Shown: piece after piece, positions 53,711 to 62,748 of the stretch
How the letters are laid out: the number at the start of each line of letters is the position of its first letter
Position numbering within the stretch: position 1 is the stretch's first letter
Assembly (NCBI RefSeq): GCF_963664555.1
Contig: NZ_OY761461.1
Span: forward strand, 2,170,001-2,234,000
Length of the DNA stretch: 64,000 bases
From: Labilibaculum sp.
Lineage (GTDB): Bacteria > Bacteroidota > Bacteroidia > Bacteroidales > Marinifilaceae
Reading direction: 5' to 3'
The notes under the pieces: generated by a model
The model's input: the letters and a program-made list of their open reading frames with translations, nothing else
Databases searched by the model: none
What the model was told of the DNA's origin: nothing
Position numbers and translations under genes: made by a program

Positions 53711-55141
53711 TCAATGTCATTAAGTTAAGCCTTTTTCACAATGCATTTCTTTGATTTTTAGTCACCTTGGGAACTGCTCTATTTCTGTATTTATCTTTGT
53801 GTCTTTCAAACTTTCTATTCGGTCTTATTGGAATCAAATGATTTCGAAAAATATCTTTCAACTCAGAAAAAACTAGATCAATATCCTTATTTGAAAGTAG
53901 TAACTCTACAATACGATCTTTCAAAAATCCATAAGATAAATTGGTATTTACTTTATATTTATACTGAGTCGTCTGGTTTTCTTGCAGTTCTTCATTTAAT
54001 TCAGCTACCATAAGAGTTTGAGTATTTGAAATAAATAATGCTGCATAAAAATCCTGTTGGATACATTGATCCGAATAACCCGAAAAGAGTTCCACTTTTA
54101 TTTTGTTTTTCAATTCATCGTAGTAGATTTCAACTCCCCAACGCTTTAAGTATAAATCCTTAAAGATTCCTGTAGGGTAGGTTTTACTGCTCAATAAAGT
54201 AGTTATTAGTATTTCTGTTGTTCCATCAGGGAGATCTACCCTAATTAGTCTAACTTTTATGGAGTCATTTTTTGAATAATTCTTATTTTTCAGCGACACA
54301 TTCTTGCCTGGTTTCATGTCAATTACCTTAGAATATTTACCACTTTCAAGGAAATCTTTGGTAGCGCCACTAAAACTAACTTTCACCCGGATTAAACAAT
54401 CTATCTTTACTTGTAAATGCTCATAAATCAAGTCAAAAGAAGGATATCCACGATCGTAAATTACCAGATCTTTACTTGTTGCATGCGCTAAATGCTCTAT
54501 TGCCAATGACTTTTCTCCTGTTGCTAAAGGAGCTATTTTTCCATCAATCACATAATTGTTTAGTACATCATAAAGAACAGATAGACGGCCTTGAACAACA
54601 CTTGTTGTTGATTGATTTTTTGTTGCTCCATATATTCCTCTGAGCTCTTTAGTGTCGGGTAATGTAATTCTTGATCCATCAACAGCTAACAATCGAAAGC
54701 CTTTCCAAAGTTTTACTGATTCATCGTTATCGGTATAAAATTCATGGGTTAGAACCTGTGATAGTTCTTTAAATACGAGAGGATTAATTTTCTTTCGACA
54801 CTGTACGAATGCACTTTTTGAAAATGATTTAACTTTGATATTCTTAACAAAGTTAAAAATCTCTAGGGCAAGGCTTTTTCGTAAAAAATTCATCATGAAA
54901 AGTAATGTGATTGAGAAGGTTAAAACTCTATCTCTAGTGAAATCTTTTTCATTCATTCGGAACTTAAACTTTAATTGTTCTGAAAATAAATGTTCTCGTA
55001 TTTTTTCTACAATAAATCTAGTTGTTTTTTTTCATCATAATAACTCTCTGAATACTATATAAATATAGCAAGAAAATAGCACACATCCTTGTCATTTGTG
55101 CTGTATTTCAAGCACTTACACCCTTAACTTAATGACATTGA
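53711..55141 (-). mobile_element. IS4-type insertion sequence with complete ends
   Basis: Perfect 19-bp inverted repeats TCAATGTCATTAAGTTAAG (53711-53729) and its complement (55123-55141) bound a 1,431-bp element. It is flanked by an 8-bp target duplication TCATGCGG (53703-53710 and 55142-55149). It encodes one transposase. Confidence 0.95.
53736..54956 (-). CDS. IS4 family DDE transposase
   Basis: The transposase has 406 residues from the ATG at 54956. DDE motifs are AVDGSRITLPDTKELRGIYG (first Asp), LVIYDRGYPSFDLI (second Asp) and LYLKRWGVEIYYDELKNKIKVELFSG (the YREK region with catalytic Glu). The open frame continues upstream (EKIREHLFSEQLKFKFR), as expected of the family N-terminus. It meets a stop just before an A8 run (plus 55025-55032), where one A fewer would connect it to an ATG. 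So the full product may need slippage, or the read has a homopolymer error. Confidence 0.92.
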   Translation of the reverse strand: MNEKDFTRDRVLTFSITLLFMMNFLRKSLALEIFNFVKNIKVKSFSKSAFVQCRKKINPLVFKELSQVLTHEFYTDNDESVKLWKGFRLLAVDGSRITLPDTKELRGIYGATKNQSTTSVVQGRLSVLYDVLNNYVIDGKIAPLATGEKSLAIEHLAHATSKDLVIYDRGYPSFDLIYEHLQVKIDCLIRVKVSFSGATKDFLESGKYSKVIDMKPGKNVSLKNKNYSKNDSIKVRLIRVDLPDGTTEILITTLLSSKTYPTGIFKDLYLKRWGVEIYYDELKNKIKVELFSGYSDQCIQQDFYAALFISNTQTLMVAELNEELQENQTTQYKYKVNTNLSYGFLKDRIVELLLSNKDIDLVFSELKDIFRNHLIPIRPNRKFERHKDKYRNRAVPKVTKNQRNAL

Positions 55142-55324
55142 TCATGCGGTAGCGGGGGGCATTGTTCAATTCTATTTTATCCCTTATTTGGAATTATTCT
55201 CGAATCGTATTGAGCGATGGAAAATAATCTTTTGTTAACTTTAAAAACGAAAGGATAAAACACTTTTACCTTATGGGCAAGGTTAACAGATGGTTAATGA
55301 TATTTTAGCAGACAATAAAAAATA
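55142..55324. other. Interval between IS and HAD gene
   Basis: It contains the right target duplication and then AT-rich sequence. No gene, hairpin or cassette boundary that passes the complement test was found. Confidence 0.4.
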
Positions 55325-55963
55325 ATGAATAAAGCAATTATATTTGATATGGACGGAGTCTTAATTGACTCAGAAAGATTATGGAAACAGGCGGAGAAAG
55401 AGGTGTTTACATCTTTGGGTGTAAAAGTAACTGATGAATATTCTAAACAAACAAAGTCAATGACGACCTCTGATGTTACTCAGTTTTGGTATGATAAAAA
55501 TCCTTGGGAAAACAGAGACCTAAATACTGCAGAAGAAATGGTTATTTCACGTGTTATTGAATTGATAAAAACGGAAAATTGTCAAATTAAAGGAGTAAAA
55601 CCATTTATTGAGAAACTAAAAACACAGAAGCTCAAAATTGGATTGGCAACAAATTCACCAAATGCAATAATTCCTGTGGTTTTAAAGAAATTAGATATTT
55701 TTCATTTATTTGATTCCATTTCATCTGCGGAGTTTGAAATAAAAGGTAAGCCTGACCCTGCGATTTATTTTAAAGCCGCAGATAAATTAGGGGTTAAACC
55801 TGAAGATTGCATCGTTATTGAAGATTCTTTTACAGGTATGTTGGCAGCAAAAAATGCAAGAATGACTGTTGTTGCTTTCACCAATGGAAATAAAGAATGT
55901 GATTTTGAAATAGCAGACTATATAATAGAAAACTTTGACGATAAAGAAATTGAATTCATCTAA
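55325..55963 (+). CDS. HAD-superfamily sugar-phosphate phosphatase
   Basis: This 212-residue HAD subfamily IA phosphatase resembles 2-deoxyglucose-6-phosphate/hexitol phosphatases (YniC/HxpB, beta-phosphoglucomutase-like). Motif I is FDMDGVLIDSE (Asp8, Asp10), motif II LATNS, motif III Lys in KGKPDPAIYFKAA, and motif IV IEDSFTGMLAAKNA. A helical cap occupies about 15-85. It lies alone between the IS and a zone of array relics. It could once have been a cassette, but no matching boundary sequences are visible. Confidence 0.9.
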   Translation: MNKAIIFDMDGVLIDSERLWKQAEKEVFTSLGVKVTDEYSKQTKSMTTSDVTQFWYDKNPWENRDLNTAEEMVISRVIELIKTENCQIKGVKPFIEKLKTQKLKIGLATNSPNAIIPVVLKKLDIFHLFDSISSAEFEIKGKPDPAIYFKAADKLGVKPEDCIVIEDSFTGMLAAKNARMTVVAFTNGNKECDFEIADYIIENFDDKEIEFI

Positions 55964-56494
55964 ATGACAAACAACAAAAAGATAATTAATTTACAATCGA
56001 AAAAATCGACGAAAATATACTTCACTACCACACAATTTTATCGGGTGGTAAGTAATAAAAACAATAAGTTTCAGTAGTTAAAAGTTCACTATAGGTTTGT
56101 TATGAGTCGTGCATTATAAATGTTACAATCCTGAGGAGTCAACCTTGTAAGTTTTGCTGTAGTAGAATTTTTGGATGTGTTTCCCAGGCGTGATTGAGGT
56201 GATGCAGTAAACAGATGATAAAATAGTGGGGCAGTGAGGGCTGTTAGAGTTTAAGTGTTCCAAATAAGTACCTCAATTCTATTTGTAAATAAAAGTATTT
56301 TCAATTTTCAGATATCCACAAAAGCGCTGAATAAAACTGACTGAAGACAAAGCGTTTTCTGTGCAGTTACAAGACAAAATGATAAAAAATTAAACGCACA
56401 AAAGGTTGTTGCGTTTGACATTTACCTATGATAAGCAAACCGGAAGAATTGAGTGAAATTTTGAATAACTTCATCAATGAAATAAATTACCAAT
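55964..56494. other. Gene-free zone with a relic of the intercassette module
   Basis: No convincing gene is present; a 35-codon frame at 56429-56536 overlaps the next gene. At about 56255-56325 the sequence matches the non-intron end of modules A-C over roughly 60 bases (TTCTATTT.CAAATAAAAG.ATTTTCAATTTTCAG.TATCC), showing that the array or its module once extended here. Confidence 0.6.
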
Positions 56495-57061
56495 TTGAAA
56501 ACAGACAAGATACTACACATAAAAACAAGGACTGAATGGAGAAACTGGCTTCAGCAAAATTTCAATATTAAAAATGAGGTTTGGTTGGTCTACGCTAAAA
56601 AGTCAACCGGAGAACAACGGATTCAATACAATGATGCGGTTGAAGAAGCTCTCTGTTTTGGTTGGATCGACAGCACAAATAAAACCCTTGACAAAGACCA
56701 CACAATTCAGCGGTTTACTCCCAGACAATCGAAGAGCAGTTATTCACAGCCCAACAAAGAACGGCTGAAATGGTTAGCTGAAAAAAATCTGATTCATCAT
56801 TCCTTTCTTAAAACGGTTCAGGAAATTATTTCAAAAGAGTTTGTTTTTCCTTTGGACATTTTAGATGAAATAAAAAAAGACAAAACAGCCTGGGAAAACT
56901 TTAAAGATTTTTCGGACTGTTACAAACGAATACGAATTGCATACATTGATAGTGCCAGAAAACGACCCGAAGAATTTACCAAACGACTGACAAATTTTAT
57001 TCAAAAAACACATAACAACAAACTTATTTCAGGATTCGGAGGAATTGACAAATATTATTAA
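56495..57061 (+). CDS. YdeI/OmdA-like protein
   Basis: This 188-residue cytosolic protein of the YdeI (bacteriocin-protection / OmpD-associated) family has LHIKTRTEWRNWLQQNFNIKNEVWLVYAKKSTG, YNDAVEEALCFGWIDSTNKTLD and IQRFTPRQSKSSYSQPNKERL. The only available start is TTG at 56495, since an in-frame stop lies 10 bases upstream, which is weak. The name reflects one early report; its molecular function is not established. It lies between two relics of the cassette array. Confidence 0.85.
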   Translation: MKTDKILHIKTRTEWRNWLQQNFNIKNEVWLVYAKKSTGEQRIQYNDAVEEALCFGWIDSTNKTLDKDHTIQRFTPRQSKSSYSQPNKERLKWLAEKNLIHHSFLKTVQEIISKEFVFPLDILDEIKKDKTAWENFKDFSDCYKRIRIAYIDSARKRPEEFTKRLTNFIQKTHNNKLISGFGGIDKYY

Positions 57062-57129
57062 ATCGTACAATGACAGACTTTACCAGATGATCGAAAAGTG
57101 GAACCTAAAGACAACGAACCGCCAATACA

Positions 57130-57245
57130 TGGTATAGCGCATGCGGGTTTCAGAGCTTTTCGAAGCTTTGTGACCCGTAAAAAGCTTAATGTAGACTGAT
57201 CAGAAATCACTTCGTACTTTCTTGCGGCAACGGGGTAAATTCAGG
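57130..57245 (+). repeat. Degenerate copy of an attC3-like sequence
   Basis: CATGCGGGTTTCAGAG...ACCCG...TAATG...CTGATCAGAAAT...CGGCAACGGGG follows, in order, the segment of site 3 at 38309-38386 (CATACGGGTTTCAGCG...AACCCGCATTAAT...CTGACAAGAAAT...CCGCAAACTGCCC). It probably is the eroded right-hand edge of the array. Confidence 0.45.
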
Positions 57246-57294
57246 CAATTGTACCAGACAAGCAGGAACAACACTCCCAGGAACCTAAGGCAGG

Positions 57295-57606
57295 CTAGTT
57301 AAATTTATCAGATTTATTGAATTTTGCTGCCAGTTTACTCAATACAATTACGGCAGCAAGACCACCGCAAAATGATACCAAAGAATTAAGTGCAAACAAG
57401 TAAGTATCTACACTACCGGTTTGCATGATGTCTTGGGGCGAAAATCCTAAGCGGCCTATCGATTTAATGAAAAACACACTGCCGAAAACCCCGGCAATGG
57501 TATTTCCAATTAATCCAAACGAATATTTTTTGAAGAATAGGCCAGTGCTGTTGGCTCCGATTATTCCAATAAGAATGCTTAGTAAAGAAATCAGCGTATC
57601 TGTCAT
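57295..57606 (-). CDS. Small membrane protein downstream of cydAB (GlsB/YeaQ-like)
   Basis: This 103-residue protein starts at the ATG at 57606 (a longer frame reaches 57648 inside cydB). Three to four hydrophobic segments include KKYSFGLIGNTIAGVFGSVFF, similar to the Gly-rich helices of the GlsB/YeaQ transglycosylase-associated family. It follows cydB by 16 bases, so it is the third gene of the cyd operon. It could be an accessory of the oxidase, but it does not resemble CydX. Confidence 0.72.
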   Translation of the reverse strand: MTDTLISLLSILIGIIGANSTGLFFKKYSFGLIGNTIAGVFGSVFFIKSIGRLGFSPQDIMQTGSVDTYLFALNSLVSFCGGLAAVIVLSKLAAKFNKSDKFN

Positions 57607-57622
57607 AAATTGGCCCGAATAA

Positions 57623-58696
57623 TTAATGTCCGTAATCCATCTTATCAATTTTTCCGCCCATCAATCTCTTCTGAACAATAAAGTAAACCAAAAGAAGAGC
57701 AAAGCCAGCAATACTCCATCCAAAGGCAACCGACAAAGCATATTCGGTTGTGGCGGTGTTGTATATAGTTAAAGACTCGTTTATACTATTGGTTGAAGGC
57801 AGAATTACCGGAAACATCGATGCCAATGAAGAGGTTATTCCACCAACAATAATCAGCGACGAGCAGGCAAAGGCATAAACATCTTTTTTAAATTTTTTAA
57901 CTAAAAAAGTGCCAAACAATCCGCTAAGGTAGATCATCGGAAAAATGAGCAGAAGCGGACGATCTGTAAAATTCGAAAATGGCTGAGGTTTAATGATGTG
58001 CCAAATGGATATTGAGAAAACAGTAAGTAGTAAAAGCACAATATTCAAATTGAAAACTACTGACTTCAGTTTTTCATTAATCGATGACTCTGTTTTTAAG
58101 ATGATCCAGTTGGCACCATGAATGGATAAGGTAACAACGGCAATTATACCAATAACAATTGTGAACCAATCGATAACTCCCGGGTGAATGCCTGCAGGGC
58201 TAAAACTGCTGTTCCACAGGGGTAGGAAAAAGTAGTGTGCTTCGTAAGCCGAAACACCATTTTCGACACCGCCCAAGTTTACACCTCTGATTACATTGCC
58301 CAGTGCAATACCAAAAAACAGCGTTAGCAACAGGCTCGAAACACCAAATGATTTATCCCAAATATCCTTCCACATCTGAAAGTGAAACTGACTTCGTAAC
58401 TCCAAACCGATTGCTCTGAAAATAATAAACCACAGAACAATGATTAAAGGAAGATAGAAACCACTAAAAACAGAGGCGTAAAAGGTAGGAAAAGCCATAA
58501 ACAGCAATCCTCCGGCTGCTACCAGCCAAACTTCATTCGAGTCCCAGAAAAGTCCTGCGGCTTTTGCAATTACTTCTTTGTCTTTTTCCTTTTCAGCAAA
58601 AAACAAATGAATAATTCCTGTTCCAAAATCGTAACCGTCCAATATGAAGAATACAGCCAAAACAATAGCTATCATTGTGTACCAAAATAATTCCAT
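57623..58696 (-). CDS. cydB: Cytochrome bd oxidase subunit II
   Basis: This 357-residue membrane subunit has about nine helices. It starts MELFWYTMIAIVLAVFFILDGYDFGTGIIHLF, the family signature, with LFWDSNEVWLVAAGGLLFMAFP and FRAIGLELRSQ following. With CydA it forms the high-affinity, CO/NO-resistant quinol oxidase used at low oxygen. It starts two bases after the cydA stop. Confidence 0.97.
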   Translation of the reverse strand: MELFWYTMIAIVLAVFFILDGYDFGTGIIHLFFAEKEKDKEVIAKAAGLFWDSNEVWLVAAGGLLFMAFPTFYASVFSGFYLPLIIVLWFIIFRAIGLELRSQFHFQMWKDIWDKSFGVSSLLLTLFFGIALGNVIRGVNLGGVENGVSAYEAHYFFLPLWNSSFSPAGIHPGVIDWFTIVIGIIAVVTLSIHGANWIILKTESSINEKLKSVVFNLNIVLLLLTVFSISIWHIIKPQPFSNFTDRPLLLIFPMIYLSGLFGTFLVKKFKKDVYAFACSSLIIVGGITSSLASMFPVILPSTNSINESLTIYNTATTEYALSVAFGWSIAGFALLLVYFIVQKRLMGGKIDKMDYGH

Positions 58697-58698
58697 AG

Positions 58699-60030
58699 TT
58701 AATGTGTTTGAGTTTCGGGTCCTTTGTGAATTGTTTTACCAACCAAGACCAGGAACAGTAAGCCCAGCAGCATGTATAAACCAACAAATCCCAATAGGGT
58801 AAATAAAGTATTTCCTGATGAAACGGTTGGTGAGATTCCATCAACGGTTTTTAATAAACCGTAAACCAGGTAGGGTTGTCGTCCCAGTTCGGCAACATAC
58901 CATCCGGTCATGTTTGCGATATACGGAAAAGGGAATGCAAACATAATGGCCCAAAGCAGAGTATTCATTGTATAGAGTTTTTTTCTCCATAAAAATAAAA
59001 GTGCCAGGCCCATTAATCCAATAAAAATGGTGCCCAATCCTACCATTATATGATAGGAGTAGTAGAGAGCAGGAATATTATCGGGTAATTCTTCTTTTTT
59101 AAATTGATCCATTCCCGGAATTTGCCTGTTCCAATCCTGATAAGTTAAAAAACTTAAGATGTTGGGAACGGCAATTTTGTTGTCTATTTTTTTTTCAACC
59201 ATATTGGGTTGACCAATAAGTACGATTTCGGCACCTGCTTCCTGGGTTTCAAAAATACCCTCCATGGCGGCAAAGGAAGCAGGTTGATATTTGGCTACAT
59301 TTTTCGCATTCCAATCGCCTGTTGGTACAGCCACCAGCATGCTCGAAACAAAACCGAAAATAACACCGGTCTTTAAAAATAACTTTCCGTATTCCAGATT
59401 CTTATTGCTCAATACATAAAAAGCACCAATAGCGGCAACAACAAATGATGAGGTGACAACGGATGCAAACTGATTGTGCAAAAAGGCTGGCAGCAACCAA
59501 GGATTACTGAATAGGGCTGAGAAATTCGTTAATACGTATTTGCCATTCGCTAAAATTTCGTAACCAACAGGATTTTGCATCCAGGCATTGGTTGCTAAAA
59601 TAAAGTAGCCACTGGCCCAGGAACCTAAAAAGACTAAAAACCCTGTTAGAAGGTGCAGTTTTTGCCCCATTAGCTTTTCTCCAAAAATAAAAAGCGCCAA
59701 AAAAGAAGATTCGAGGAAAAATGAAAACAAACCTTCCATCGCCAGGGTTTGTCCGATAATTCCTCCGGTTAATTCCGAGAATTTAGCCCAATTGGTACCA
59801 AACTGAAATTCCATTGGAATCCCTGTTACCACACCCATGGTGAAATTAATGGCAAATATCTTCATGAAGAATTTTGCCGCATTGTTAAACTTTTCAAGTT
59901 TAGTTCTTAAATATTTCCATTTAAAATAGACAATCATTAAAGATAGTCCCATTGTTAATTGTGGAAATATATAGTGAAATGTGATAGTAAATGCGAACTG
60001 CAGCCTATCATAAAATATCATGTCATCCAT
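58699..60030 (-). CDS. cydA: Cytochrome bd oxidase subunit I
   Basis: This 443-residue haem-bearing subunit oxidises quinol and reduces O2. It has YDRLQFAFTITFHYIFPQLTMGLS with the haem His near 19, IPMEFQFGTNWAKFSELTGGIIGQTLAMEGLFSFFLESSFLALF, FLHNQFASVVTSSFVVAAIGAFY with the second His, and the GWYVAELGRQPYLVYG signature. The Q-loop is short, as usual in this phylum. It is the first gene of a cydA-cydB-membrane protein operon. An 11-bp-arm inverted repeat lies four bases before its start and may be regulatory. Confidence 0.98.
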   Translation of the reverse strand: MDDMIFYDRLQFAFTITFHYIFPQLTMGLSLMIVYFKWKYLRTKLEKFNNAAKFFMKIFAINFTMGVVTGIPMEFQFGTNWAKFSELTGGIIGQTLAMEGLFSFFLESSFLALFIFGEKLMGQKLHLLTGFLVFLGSWASGYFILATNAWMQNPVGYEILANGKYVLTNFSALFSNPWLLPAFLHNQFASVVTSSFVVAAIGAFYVLSNKNLEYGKLFLKTGVIFGFVSSMLVAVPTGDWNAKNVAKYQPASFAAMEGIFETQEAGAEIVLIGQPNMVEKKIDNKIAVPNILSFLTYQDWNRQIPGMDQFKKEELPDNIPALYYSYHIMVGLGTIFIGLMGLALLFLWRKKLYTMNTLLWAIMFAFPFPYIANMTGWYVAELGRQPYLVYGLLKTVDGISPTVSSGNTLFTLLGFVGLYMLLGLLFLVLVGKTIHKGPETQTH

Positions 60031-60033
60031 ATT

Positions 60034-60058
60034 CTTATTTTTAAACGTTAAAAATAAG
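60034..60058. promoter_or_regulatory. Inverted repeat at the cydA translation start
   Basis: CTTATTTTTAA (60034-60044) and TTAAAAATAAG (60048-60058) are perfect complements around ACG, ending four bases before the cydA start codon. It may be an operator or an mRNA hairpin limiting initiation. It does not resemble an FNR or CRP box. Confidence 0.55.
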
Positions 60059-60279
60059 GGTTTTTATTCGTTTTACAGCCAATGGAAAATGATATTTTTT
60101 CATTTTATAAACTATCTGCCTATTGCCCAGCGGTACTAAGTTTGTATAGGTGACGGATTGTTTTTTTGAATGTGACAGCAGTCTGCTATTTTGTAATTGA
60201 TTGGGAAGGTTTTTTTGCAAACTCTCCTTATTTTTTTAGATAATAAGGAGAGTTCGATGGAGGTGTTATCAGGACTTAC

Positions 60280-61281
60280 TTATAAGGCTTCCAAATTTCC
60301 AAGTATTTTATCCATAACCCAACTGGTGTGGGCTGCAGTTTCTCCGGTAGATGGATGCTGAATGTTGCCCAACAAATGCTCCCTCATGTTTTGAACATGG
60401 TAAAGCTGTATGTTTTCTGGATTTTCAATGAATAGTTCTTTCGTACTATTTTCATTTTTTAGCAAGAGTGGGGCATCATCGAATACCGAAAATTCAATTT
60501 TACCGCTACTGCCAAATATTTCCACTCGATCTTCTCTTTGGCTGCAGCCAAAATTCCAGCTTCCTGTTCCGGTAATGCCACTTTCATGCAACCAGCAAGC
60601 ACTAACCGCATCTTTCGCATCATAAAGGCCTTGCTGGTTTGTGCTGAGGCCAGCTACTGTTTTTATATTCCCCAGCAAATGAATAAATAAGTCGATTCCA
60701 TGGCTGGCTAAATCGTCGAAGTAGCCACCTGCCGCTATTTTCGGATCGGTTCGCCAATTGTATTTACCAGACAGATCCATTTCGTTTGCCGGTTTGCTTA
60801 AATGCCAGTTTACATGCCTTATTTTACCGATTGAATCGTTTTCAAGCCATGTTTTAATTTGCTGGAAACGAGGCAGGGAACGGCGGTAGTAGGCTGCAAA
60901 TAGAGGCAGATTTTTGGCTTGAAAAGCATCACAGATTTCAAGACAGTCTTTATGGCTCGGCGCCAATGGTTTTTCAATGCAGCAGATTTTTCCTGCAGAG
61001 GCAATTTTAAGTGCATAATATTTGTGCGAATCGGGTGGGGTTGCAATATAAATTGCGTCAATTTCCTGATCATTAATTAGTTCGTCTGCATTAGCATAGT
61101 GTTTGTCAATGTTATGTCTTTGGGCGTAATCTTTAGCTTTGTTTGCATCACGGCGCATAACAGCATTAATTTCGAATCCTCTTGTTTTTTGATAAGCCGG
61201 CCCGCTTTTAACTTCAGTTACATCTCCACATCCTAATATTCCCCAGCGAATAGGGTTTGTCTGTATGTCTTTATTGGTCAT
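60280..61281 (-). CDS. Gfo/Idh/MocA family NAD(P)-dependent oxidoreductase
   Basis: This 333-residue sugar or inositol dehydrogenase-like enzyme has a Rossmann domain with WGILGCGDVTEVKSGPAYQK, IYIATPPDSHKYYAL and the catalytic-site motif CIEKPLAPSHKDC. The C-terminal alpha/beta domain has GGGYFDDLASHGID-like sequence (AAGGYFDDLASHGIDLFIHLLG). There is no Tat or Sec signal, so it is cytosolic. The substrate is not predictable. It is monocistronic and divergent from the FucI-like gene. Confidence 0.93.
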   Translation of the reverse strand: MTNKDIQTNPIRWGILGCGDVTEVKSGPAYQKTRGFEINAVMRRDANKAKDYAQRHNIDKHYANADELINDQEIDAIYIATPPDSHKYYALKIASAGKICCIEKPLAPSHKDCLEICDAFQAKNLPLFAAYYRRSLPRFQQIKTWLENDSIGKIRHVNWHLSKPANEMDLSGKYNWRTDPKIAAGGYFDDLASHGIDLFIHLLGNIKTVAGLSTNQQGLYDAKDAVSACWLHESGITGTGSWNFGCSQREDRVEIFGSSGKIEFSVFDDAPLLLKNENSTKELFIENPENIQLYHVQNMREHLLGNIQHPSTGETAAHTSWVMDKILGNLEAL

Positions 61282-61487
61282 TTTATTTTTTTATAAATAT
61301 TTGCAACAAGATAAGGGTTTTTGTTGTGGGAAAATAAGTTGCTTCTTTTTCTTGTTTTTGAATTGTGAGCTGCGAAGCTTACAATTTAGAATGAGTTAAA
61401 CGATACAAATATTATATGTTTTGTATATTTGAGCGCAACCATTCGTAAATCCCGAAAATCACATTAAAAAAACAATAAACTATTCTA

Positions 61488-62657
61488 ATGATTCAATTAC
61501 GAGTAAAAATTTTAGCTTTTAAAGAGGCTGATGCTAAATACCTTGATCTGGGAAAGAAAAGACTTTTAAATATGCTTCCTGAATTTGCAGACCATTTTCA
61601 ATTTGTTGATGGTGATGCAAATATCCTGTTTGTTTTGAGTGGTGGGAGTGAGTACGCTGCAACACAATTGGTTGAGAAGGGAAAGTTTTATCTTATTCTG
61701 TCGAATGAATTGGATAATTCGAATGCGGCGGCATTGGAAATTAAAGCGTGGATGAACCGCGAAGGGATTGGTTCTGTATTGCTGTCGAATCCGGAGGAAA
61801 TGAAGGCATACATGTCTAGTTACCTGAAAGTAGTTTCGGCCATTGAGGCGTTAAAGGGAAAACAACTTGGTTTAATTGGAAATGTTTCCGATTGGTTGAT
61901 AGCTTCGGGTGTTGAGAGGAATGTTTTGATGAGTAAGTTGGGCATCAATTTGAAACAAATTGATTGGAAAAGTCTTTGCAGCTTCGAGGATGCTGAAACC
62001 AATGCTGACTTTCTGGGAGAATTTGAATATAATAATGAGGAAGAAAAAGTTAATGCATCAAAAATTTATAACATCTTAAATGATTGTATCAAAAAGGAAA
62101 AGCTGGATGCAATAACAGTAGAGTGTTTTCCTTTGGTTCGTCAGAAATCGGTAACAGCTTGTTTGGCCTTGTCGCTCTTAAACGATCAGCAAATACCTGC
62201 AGGTTGCGAAGGCGATTTAGCCAGTATTGTGGGAATGATGTTTGCCAAAGAAATTTCCGGATCTATTCCGTGGATGGCAAACGTGGCCAAAATATCTGAA
62301 GAATCTACTTTGTTTGCTCATTGTACCATAGGCACTAATTTATTGTCTGATTATAAGGTAACAACTCATTTCGAGACAGGTTTGGGAACGGCAATTCAAG
62401 GTATGTACCGTTACAATGACATTACCGTTTTCCGTTTCAACAGTGAATTAAACAAGGCTTTTATTACCACTGGCGAGGTTTTGGACCGCCCGAGGTATGC
62501 AACAGCATGCCGCACGCAAATTGAGGTAAAGCTTTCTCTGTCAGCAATAACCAAATTAAAGAAAAACCCTTTGGGCAATCATCACCTGATTCTACAGGGT
62601 AATCAGCTTGAAAAACTACAATTGGCTTGTGGTTTGTTGGGAATTGAATTGGTATAG
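61488..62657 (+). CDS. L-fucose/L-arabinose isomerase-like protein
   Basis: This 389-residue protein is related to the FucI/AraA C-terminal-domain-like family (YAIVFILFANMP-type folds): KLDAITVECFPLVRQKSVTACLALSLLNDQQIPAGCEGDLASIVGMMF matches the metal-site region. It is shorter than classical FucI (about 590). These short homologues occur in many Bacteroidota as uncharacterised sugar-isomerase-like proteins. A strong terminator follows. Confidence 0.85.
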   Translation: MIQLRVKILAFKEADAKYLDLGKKRLLNMLPEFADHFQFVDGDANILFVLSGGSEYAATQLVEKGKFYLILSNELDNSNAAALEIKAWMNREGIGSVLLSNPEEMKAYMSSYLKVVSAIEALKGKQLGLIGNVSDWLIASGVERNVLMSKLGINLKQIDWKSLCSFEDAETNADFLGEFEYNNEEEKVNASKIYNILNDCIKKEKLDAITVECFPLVRQKSVTACLALSLLNDQQIPAGCEGDLASIVGMMFAKEISGSIPWMANVAKISEESTLFAHCTIGTNLLSDYKVTTHFETGLGTAIQGMYRYNDITVFRFNSELNKAFITTGEVLDRPRYATACRTQIEVKLSLSAITKLKKNPLGNHHLILQGNQLEKLQLACGLLGIELV

Positions 62658-62672
62658 ATAATTCAAAATAAG

Positions 62673-62703
62673 AAAAAGGAACACCATTGGGATGTTCCTT
62701 TTT
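62673..62703 (+). terminator. Terminator of the FucI-like gene
   Basis: AAAAAGGAACA (62673-62683) pairs with TGTTCCTTTTT (62693-62703) around a nine-base loop and continues into T. It is also usable from the minus side. Confidence 0.85.
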
Positions 62704-62748
62704 TCAATTAAAACAGTCTGTTTTTTTTGAGAGCAGTCGTTTTTACTT

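Noticed and set aside
55325-55963. HAD phosphatase gene as a further cassette
   Set aside because: No upstream GTT sequence has a complement after the gene; GTTCAATTC and GTTAACAG candidates failed.
56495-57061. YdeI-like gene as an intact cassette
   Set aside because: Flanking relics are present but no R''/R' complementary pair was found.
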